Source: CAYYFV01 sp965660075
GTDB lineage: Bacteria > Patescibacteriota > Gracilibacteria > UBA1369 > GCA-2718715
Direction: 5' to 3'
Length of the DNA stretch: 10,805 bases
Assembly (NCBI GenBank): GCA_965660075.1
Contig: CBFHYO010000034.1
Span: 1-10,805, forward strand
In this document: positions 6,687 to 10,805 of the stretch, piece by piece
Numbering within the stretch: position 1 is the first letter of the stretch
Layout of the letters: each line of letters begins with the position of its first letter
Position numbers and translations under genes: made by a program
Notes under the pieces: generated by a model
Database searches by the model: none
What the model was told of the DNA's origin: nothing
What the model saw: the letters and a program-made list of their open reading frames with translations, nothing else

Positions 6687-7748
6687 ATGACTTTAATCAA
6701 TCAAATTCAGCAATCAGTGTCAAAGCTCAAATCAAAACTAGATTTAGAATCGTTAAAAGACAAGGCTTCGCGCTTAAAATCACAAACTTTAGAAGAGGGT
6801 TTTTGGGATCATAAAAATTCTGGTCAAATAGCACAAGAACTCGGCCACATAGAAAATACCATTGCAGAATTTGAAGATTTTGAATCGAAAGTAAATGAAT
6901 TTGTAGAATTCAGTGATTTGATAGAAAATTACGATCAAACAGAGGATGGTATGAATGATTTGATAAACTTAGAACAAATAAATCACAAGCTAGTCAAAGC
7001 CCAAACCCTCTCGGGTGAGTTTGATAAACTATCAACAATACTCTCAATTCATTCTGGTGCTGGAGGTGACGATGCTCAAGATTTTGCCAATATTCTCCTA
7101 CAGATGTATATTTCTTACGCTAAAAACAACGGATATTCTGTTGAATTAATTGATGCAGATTATAGCGCAAGTGGAATAAAACATGCCTCATTAAAAATCA
7201 AAGGCGCTTTCGCATTTGGTAATTTAAAGGCTGAACACGGTGTACACAGATTGGTAAGATTATCACCCTTTAACTCAGGCAATACTCGCGAAACATCTTT
7301 TGCACTTGTAGATGCAATCCCAATTCTAGAGTCTACAGAAACTAATTTCGAACTAAACCCAGACGATCTAAAAATAGACACTTACAAATCGAGCGGACCT
7401 GGGGGGCAATCAGTAAACACCACAGATTCTGCAGTGCGAGTTACTCACCTGCCAACTGGAATTCAGGCTTCTTGCCAATCTGAAAGATCTCAACATCAGA
7501 ATAAAGCCAATGCATTAGAAATACTCAAGTCAAAATTAATTCATATTCAAAAACAACAACAAGCAGAAACTCTTGATGATATTAGAGGTGAAAAATCCGC
7601 TAACGCTTTTGGTAGTCAGATTAGATCATACACACTTCACCCGTACAAATTAGTAAAAGATCACAGAACTAAATTCGAATCAAATAATCCAGATAATGTA
7701 TTTGCTGGGGACTTGCAAGATTTTATAGATGCCTTTTTGATGCAATAG
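6687..7748 (+). CDS. prfB: Peptide chain release factor 2 (RF2)
   Basis: A 353-residue class-I release factor that terminates translation at UGA and UAA on the ribosome. Residues 1-110 are the helical N-terminal domain. IHSGAGGDDAQDFA (121-134) begins the core. The stop-codon-reading tripeptide is SPF (193-195, in VRLSPFNSGNTRETSFA), as in RF2, not the PxT of RF1. The catalytic peptidyl-hydrolysis motif GGQ is at 239-241. SERSQHQNKANAL (265-277) and GSQIRSYTLHPYKLVKDHRT (309-328) are also conserved. The frame is continuous from the ATG, with no in-frame UGA near codon 26, so the programmed +1 frameshift that autoregulates prfB in many bacteria is absent. The start gives a normal-length N-terminus and has no SD motif. 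The gene converges on the lipoprotein gene across a shared terminator. An RF2 argues that UGA is a normal stop in this genome. Confidence 0.96.
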   Translation: MTLINQIQQSVSKLKSKLDLESLKDKASRLKSQTLEEGFWDHKNSGQIAQELGHIENTIAEFEDFESKVNEFVEFSDLIENYDQTEDGMNDLINLEQINHKLVKAQTLSGEFDKLSTILSIHSGAGGDDAQDFANILLQMYISYAKNNGYSVELIDADYSASGIKHASLKIKGAFAFGNLKAEHGVHRLVRLSPFNSGNTRETSFALVDAIPILESTETNFELNPDDLKIDTYKSSGPGGQSVNTTDSAVRVTHLPTGIQASCQSERSQHQNKANALEILKSKLIHIQKQQQAETLDDIRGEKSANAFGSQIRSYTLHPYKLVKDHRTKFESNNPDNVFAGDLQDFIDAFLMQ

Positions 7749-7761
7749 ATAATAAAAAATA

Positions 7762-7789
7762 AAAAACACTCTAATGTAAGAGTGTTTTT
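7762..7789. terminator. Bidirectional intrinsic terminator between prfB and the lipoprotein gene
   Basis: A perfect 11-bp inverted repeat, AAAAACACTCT / AGAGTGTTTTT, encloses a 6-nt loop (7773-7778). With T-runs on both strands it works as an intrinsic terminator in both directions. It begins 13 nt after the prfB stop and lies 24 nt beyond the stop of the convergent lipoprotein gene. Confidence 0.9.
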
Positions 7790-7804
7790 GTTTGTTGATT
7801 TGGT

Positions 7805-7821
7805 CTGAGTGAATTACTCAG
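7805..7821. repeat. Short inverted repeat spanning the lipoprotein stop codon
   Basis: CTGAGT and ACTCAG are separated by 5 nt. The TAA stop of the minus-strand lipoprotein gene lies at the loop and arm boundary. It may be a small 3' mRNA hairpin that adds to the nearby terminator, or chance. Confidence 0.35.
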
Positions 7822-8032
7822 CAGCTTCTTCTGTAGAAACTTCTTCCATAACAACTGGTTCAGCAACTTCTTCAGTCATTTCTTCTTCCATCATGTCTGT
7901 AGTTACTTCTTCAGTAACTTCGTCAACGATGATATCGTCTACAGTTACTTCTTCTGAAGCAGAGCAACCTGCAACAGCTAAACTTGCAACAAGCATCATG
8001 CCTGCTAAAACTGCGAAAGTTCTTTTAGTCAT
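7814..8032 (-). CDS. Small, highly acidic lipoprotein of unknown function
   Basis: A 72-residue protein. Residues 1-22 are a classic lipoprotein signal peptide: MTKR, a hydrophobic core (FAVLAGMMLVASLAVAG) and a lipobox ending VAGC with Cys23 as the lipidation site. The mature part would be only 50 residues. By my count 20 are Asp or Glu and none is Lys, Arg or His; most of the rest are V, T, M, A and S, in loose EEV/TEEV repeats. I chose the ATG at 8032 because it puts MTKR directly before the hydrophobic core. An upstream in-frame ATG at 8083 would add 17 residues that spoil the signal peptide. There is no SD motif. The gene lies 74 nt downstream of efp in the same direction and converges on prfB across a terminator. 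The signal peptide is well supported; function is unknown. The mature part has no recognisable domain and is probably disordered at the cell surface. Confidence 0.8.
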   Translation of the reverse strand: MTKRTFAVLAGMMLVASLAVAGCSASEEVTVDDIIVDEVTEEVTTDMMEEEMTEEVAEPVVMEEVSTEEAAE

Positions 8033-8070
8033 TTGAAAAATGGTTAATTTAATAGTAGAAAGTACGCTTA

Positions 8071-8096
8071 ATTTATTACACACTCGGTTAATAAAT
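8071..8096. repeat. AT-rich inverted repeat upstream of the lipoprotein gene
   Basis: ATTTATTA (8071-8078) and TAATAAAT (8089-8096) form a perfect 8-nt inverted repeat around a 10-nt spacer, between the efp stop and the lipoprotein start. No T-run follows, so it is not a standard terminator. It could be a regulator binding site or a weak RNA hairpin. Confidence 0.3.
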
Positions 8097-8106
8097 CAAT
8101 ATTAAA

Positions 8107-8667
8107 TTAAGATACTCTCTCGACATACTCTCCTGATTCTGTGTTAACTCTAATCTTCTCACCCTCTTTCAAAAATAGTGGTACAGATACCACAAAACCA
8201 GTTTCTAAAGTTGCTGGTTTGCTCCCTCCAGATGCCGTATCTCCTTTTACTCCAGGATCGGTTTGTGTGATAGTTAAATCAACTTTTGGTGGAAGTTTTA
8301 CCGCTATAGGATTGCCTTCGAATGTTAAAAGATCTACATTCAATCCATCTATTAGAAAATTCTTAGCCTCATCTACTGTTTCATGGTCTAATTCGTGTTG
8401 CTCATAATCATCATTTGTCATGAAATGAAAGCTTTCAGGGTCTGAATATAAAAACTGTGCTTTCATATGTTTTACATCTGCTGGTTTTAGCTTGTCAGCC
8501 CCTTGAAAAGTCTTAGGAATAACAGCTCCAGTTTTAAGATTTTTTATTTTTGTTCTACAAACTCCACCAGCTCGAGCTTGTTTTGAGTGTTGGGCGGAAA
8601 GAATTACATAGGGGTCATTATCTATAATCACAGCTTTACCTGGTCTTAATTCTCCAATCGAATACAT
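8107..8667 (-). CDS. efp: Elongation factor P
   Basis: A 186-residue EF-P of normal length, with its three beta-barrel domains. EF-P binds between the ribosomal P and E sites and rescues ribosomes stalled at polyproline stretches. Recognisable parts are the N-terminal ELRPGKAVIIDNDPYVIL, RTKIKNLKTGAVIPKTF after the tip loop, the LYSDPESFHFM/DYEQHEL centre, GNPIAVKLPPKVDLTI, the domain III segment KGDTASGGSKPATLETG, and the YVERVS ending. The functional tip, usually a lysine flanked PGKG in E. coli, reads SKQARAGG here with Arg32 at the apex. The enzyme-modified Lys is therefore replaced by Arg, as in the rhamnosylated EF-P class, but the usual Pro-Gly before it is Gln-Ala. Whether it is modified cannot be seen. 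The start gives the canonical N-terminus; there is no SD motif. The gene diverges from the wzy-like gene. Confidence 0.95.
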   Translation of the reverse strand: MYSIGELRPGKAVIIDNDPYVILSAQHSKQARAGGVCRTKIKNLKTGAVIPKTFQGADKLKPADVKHMKAQFLYSDPESFHFMTNDDYEQHELDHETVDEAKNFLIDGLNVDLLTFEGNPIAVKLPPKVDLTITQTDPGVKGDTASGGSKPATLETGFVVSVPLFLKEGEKIRVNTESGEYVERVS

Positions 8668-8733
8668 TACTTTTAGTTAAATACTAGTGTATAATATCAG
8701 TGAAAAAATAATTTAGTCTATAGAATTTAAAAT
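8668..8733. promoter_or_regulatory. Divergent promoter region between efp and the wzy-like gene
   Basis: Minus strand, for efp: TATTAT (8696-8691), 18 nt from TAGACT (8720-8715, four of six to TTGACA). Plus strand, for the wzy-like gene: a perfect TATAAT at 8690-8695 with no good -35, or TAGAAT at 8721-8726, 7 nt before the ATG, which would give a leaderless mRNA. The two opposing -10 hexamers overlap almost completely, so efp and the wzy-like gene could compete for RNA polymerase. Hexamer matches were made by eye. Confidence 0.45.
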
Positions 8734-10614
8734 ATGTATAAAATTATCATTGAGTTTTTATCAAAAAAACTCCCAGAATATGGCTTCTTTGTACTACTCT
8801 TATCCATGATGCTCACAGGTAGTTTTACTCTAGATATGCAGTCCCATTTGTTTTATGGCATATTTGCTCCGGCAATCACTTTGGTAATTACTTCGTTTTA
8901 TAAATCTTTTAATCCTAAGCTTAAATTTTCACTAGCAGATAAAATACTGGTTTTATTTTTAATTCTATTTAATCTTTCTATTTTAACATCTCAAACTCCC
9001 TTTGGATTTAAAGAGTTCATTAGTTTTAATGTGGGTTCACTTATTTATTTTCTAGCTGCTAATTTAGACCTTAGAAAATTTTACCCATCTCACCTAAGAT
9101 TCACAATTCAAACAATTATGCTAATGGTCTTTGGTTATGGATTTTATCATATAATCAATCTATACGATTCAAGATTTAGTTCTTTTTTCCGTGGAACAGA
9201 AGTTTACACCACATATCCAAATGCCTTGGCATCACTTCTTATGGTTGTAGTAGTTCTTGGGTTTGTTCTTAAAAAACAAAGTAAAAATGTTTTCTCACTG
9301 CCTTTGATTTCAATTCTCTCATTTATGGCACTGGTTCTCACCTGGTCACGTGGTGCTTTTTTAAGCTTGGCAGTTGTGGCGGGATTAAACTTGTTGTATG
9401 GATTTTTCAAAGTACGACCACTCAAGAATCTAGTGATTCATTCAGCTAAATTGTTAGTTGTTTCTACACTTATTTTCTCTTGGGCAGTTTCTTATGATTC
9501 AAGTTTGCCTTATCCAGTAAATGGTGTCTCACGGCTTGCATCTCAGGATGTATCTTCTAGCCGCAGCTTAAACGAACGCTACGTGCATTTTCAAACAGCT
9601 TTCTCACTCGGACTAAACAATCTTTTAGGTGTTGGACCTGGTTCATATGAATACATCTCTGCAAAAGACCAAAAAGATCTGCTTACACAAGCTCCACACG
9701 CTCACAACTTAATTCTTAAACTATGGAGCGAATCTGGACCACTAACGGCAACTTTATTCGTTTTATTCTTGGTACTAACCTTGGCAAATATATTTAGACA
9801 CCTGGTAGAAACCAAGGATCATTTACAATGGCATTACTATACCCTATTTACCTTATTGCTTGGATTATTAATTCACAATTTGGTGGATTACAACCTAAAT
9901 TTAACATCACTAAATTTTATTTTCTTTGCTCTACTTGGAACGTTAAAAAACTTTTATTTATTTGGCTCTAAACCTCATTTATTTCAACATGTTAAATATT
10001 TATCAAAAGACAAAACTACAAATTTCGAAGCTGTCTTAATGTTCTATGCACTGTTTTTAATGTCTATTTCGACACTGCAATTAGCAGGTTATTACAACAT
10101 CAAGATGATCGAAGAAAATCCAGAACAAGAAGCACAAAGATCTACAATGGCATCCCTAACACCTTTCAAACACCAATACTACGAAGTTACAAACAACAAA
10201 AACAAAGGCATTAGCAAATACCCAAACTACTACCCAGTTTATCAATCAGCAACACTTTACGAAAAAGCTTTAGAGTTAAACCCTAAAAACGATTTATATC
10301 TTCATTACCAATATCTTGATTCCATCAATTTCGCGCTCGAAGCAACACAAGTTCAAGAATACCAGGATCTTCTTACAGAATACCTTTACCTTTTACGTCA
10401 AAACGCACATAATACAGTCACTACTGCCAATCCTAGAGCTGCATATTACATTGCCAAAAACCTTGGCCTAGAAGAGTTAGCTCTCGATCTGGAATTTGCT
10501 CATTTTAATGAGATAGAAAAATTCAATCAAAGATTCGGCTTAGAATTAAATCAGTTTGAATATGAAGAAGATTTTAATAGCATCCAACAACCAAGGCAAA
10601 CTCAAGACAGCTAA
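8734..10614 (+). CDS. O-antigen ligase/polymerase-like membrane protein (Wzy/WaaL family) with C-terminal soluble domain
   Basis: A 626-residue protein. Residues 15-405 contain about ten hydrophobic helices. The O-antigen ligase/polymerase family signatures are visible: LTWSRGAFLSLA (202-213), SLNERYVHFQTAF followed by NNLLGVGPGSYEYI (278-308), and APHAHNLILKLWSESGPL (320-337), the external loop with the catalytically important Arg and His region. A last helix near 433-452 leads to a hydrophilic part (453-626) with one TPR-like segment (YQSATLYEKALELNPKND, 503-520), a common ending for Wzy-like proteins. It would join lipid-linked glycan units outside the cytoplasmic membrane after a flippase such as the one at 5034-6617. 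Ligase and polymerase activity cannot be separated from sequence. The last 17 codons and stop overlap the rdgB start by 53 nt. The 3' third is C-rich on the coding strand. The ATG at 8734 is the only start that fits the first helix. Confidence 0.8.
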   Translation: MYKIIIEFLSKKLPEYGFFVLLLSMMLTGSFTLDMQSHLFYGIFAPAITLVITSFYKSFNPKLKFSLADKILVLFLILFNLSILTSQTPFGFKEFISFNVGSLIYFLAANLDLRKFYPSHLRFTIQTIMLMVFGYGFYHIINLYDSRFSSFFRGTEVYTTYPNALASLLMVVVVLGFVLKKQSKNVFSLPLISILSFMALVLTWSRGAFLSLAVVAGLNLLYGFFKVRPLKNLVIHSAKLLVVSTLIFSWAVSYDSSLPYPVNGVSRLASQDVSSSRSLNERYVHFQTAFSLGLNNLLGVGPGSYEYISAKDQKDLLTQAPHAHNLILKLWSESGPLTATLFVLFLVLTLANIFRHLVETKDHLQWHYYTLFTLLLGLLIHNLVDYNLNLTSLNFIFFALLGTLKNFYLFGSKPHLFQHVKYLSKDKTTNFEAVLMFYALFLMSISTLQLAGYYNIKMIEENPEQEAQRSTMASLTPFKHQYYEVTNNKNKGISKYPNYYPVYQSATLYEKALELNPKNDLYLHYQYLDSINFALEATQVQEYQDLLTEYLYLLRQNAHNTVTTANPRAAYYIAKNLGLEELALDLEFAHFNEIEKFNQRFGLELNQFEYEEDFNSIQQPRQTQDS

Positions 10615-10805
10615 ATCTGTATTTGCCAATAGTGATTTTGAACTTTTCACACCAAGTTGCCTAAACATAAATATCGATGTGGATGAAACAGGCACAACCT
10701 ATAAAGAAAACGCCCTGCTGAAAGCAGAGGCTTTTTCTAAATTAGCCTCAAACTACATTGTATTTACCGATGACTCTGGAATTAATGTAGATGCTCTTCC
10801 AGGCC
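10562..10805 (+). CDS. rdgB: RdgB/HAM1 family non-canonical purine NTP pyrophosphatase, N-terminal part (cut by window edge)
   Basis: The frame from the ATG at 10562 gives 81 residues before the window ends; family members are about 190-200. RdgB hydrolyses dITP, XTP and related nucleotides to monophosphates and keeps deaminated bases out of DNA and RNA. Visible motifs: MKKILIASNNQGKLKTAK (1-18), the SNNxGK substrate loop; DETGTTYKENALLKAEAF (46-63); and FTDDSGINVDALPG (68-81), holding the catalytic DDSG. The ATG is the start because it lies just before ILIASNN, where family proteins begin, so the gene truly overlaps the wzy-like gene by 53 nt in a different frame. The overlap suggests co-transcription and perhaps translational coupling. 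There is no SD motif. Confidence 0.93.
   Translation, partial: MKKILIASNNQGKLKTAKSVFANSDFELFTPSCLNINIDVDETGTTYKENALLKAEAFSKLASNYIVFTDDSGINVDALPG

Noticed and set aside
7809..8036. 75-codon Ser/Thr-rich frame on the plus strand
   Set aside because: It is the reverse reading of the acidic lipoprotein gene: the serine-rich composition comes from complementing Glu codons. The minus frame has a signal peptide and lipobox.
8033..8083. Longer N-terminus for the lipoprotein, starting at 8083
   Set aside because: It would place 17 polar and mixed residues before the signal peptide and would stop it from working as a lipoprotein leader.
1..10805. GC-skew reversal across the candidate origin
   Set aside because: Sampled lines show C at or above G on the + strand in plus-strand genes too (the wzy-like gene), so the window alone does not show a clean sign change.
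1..10805. tRNA, rRNA, CRISPR arrays, insertion sequences or phage genes
   Set aside because: No cloverleaf-like segments, regularly spaced repeats, transposase motifs or terminal inverted repeats were recognised on reading both strands.

Overview
The window is AT-rich (roughly one third G+C by eye) bacterial DNA. It carries ordinary single-copy housekeeping genes (mfd, dnaN, RNase J, RF2, EF-P, rdgB) and two membrane proteins of surface-polysaccharide assembly. Nothing in it looks like phage, plasmid, transposon or CRISPR. Promoters are sigma-70-like (a perfect TTGACA-18-TATAAT precedes the RNase J gene), and none of the nine start codons has a convincing Shine-Dalgarno motif. An EF-P with an arginine loop tip, RNase J, very small intergenic gaps and SD-less starts would fit a candidate-phyla (Patescibacteria/CPR-like) bacterium. 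That placement is an inference; no rRNA or other taxonomic marker is present.

Layout: 1-1143 (minus) is the N-terminal third of Mfd, cut by the window edge, 16 nt downstream of dnaN (1160-2269, minus). A 728-nt gene-free stretch (2270-2997) follows. It has DnaA-box-like 9-mers, a 30-nt run of pure A/T and a row of trinucleotides that resembles a DnaA-trio element, so it is the best candidate for the chromosomal replication origin, lying directly upstream of dnaN with no dnaA beside it. RNase J (2998-4824, minus) closes with an intrinsic terminator inside that stretch and starts from a strong promoter with a leader of about 120 nt. A Wzx-like flippase (5034-6617, minus) diverges from prfB (6687-7748, plus). 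prfB converges on a tiny acidic lipoprotein gene (7814-8032, minus) across a bidirectional terminator. efp (8107-8667, minus) lies upstream of the lipoprotein gene and diverges from a Wzy/WaaL-like membrane protein (8734-10614, plus). The start of rdgB (10562 onward, plus) overlaps the 3' end of that gene by 53 nt and runs off the window.

Functionally, dnaN, mfd and rdgB serve replication, transcription-coupled repair and nucleotide-pool cleaning. RNase J, RF2 and EF-P serve RNA turnover and translation. The flippase and the O-antigen ligase/polymerase-like protein would act in sequence on lipid-linked glycans at the cytoplasmic membrane. The most interesting part is the candidate origin, followed by the SD-less starts, the arginine-tipped EF-P, the minimal acidic lipoprotein and the wzy-rdgB overlap.
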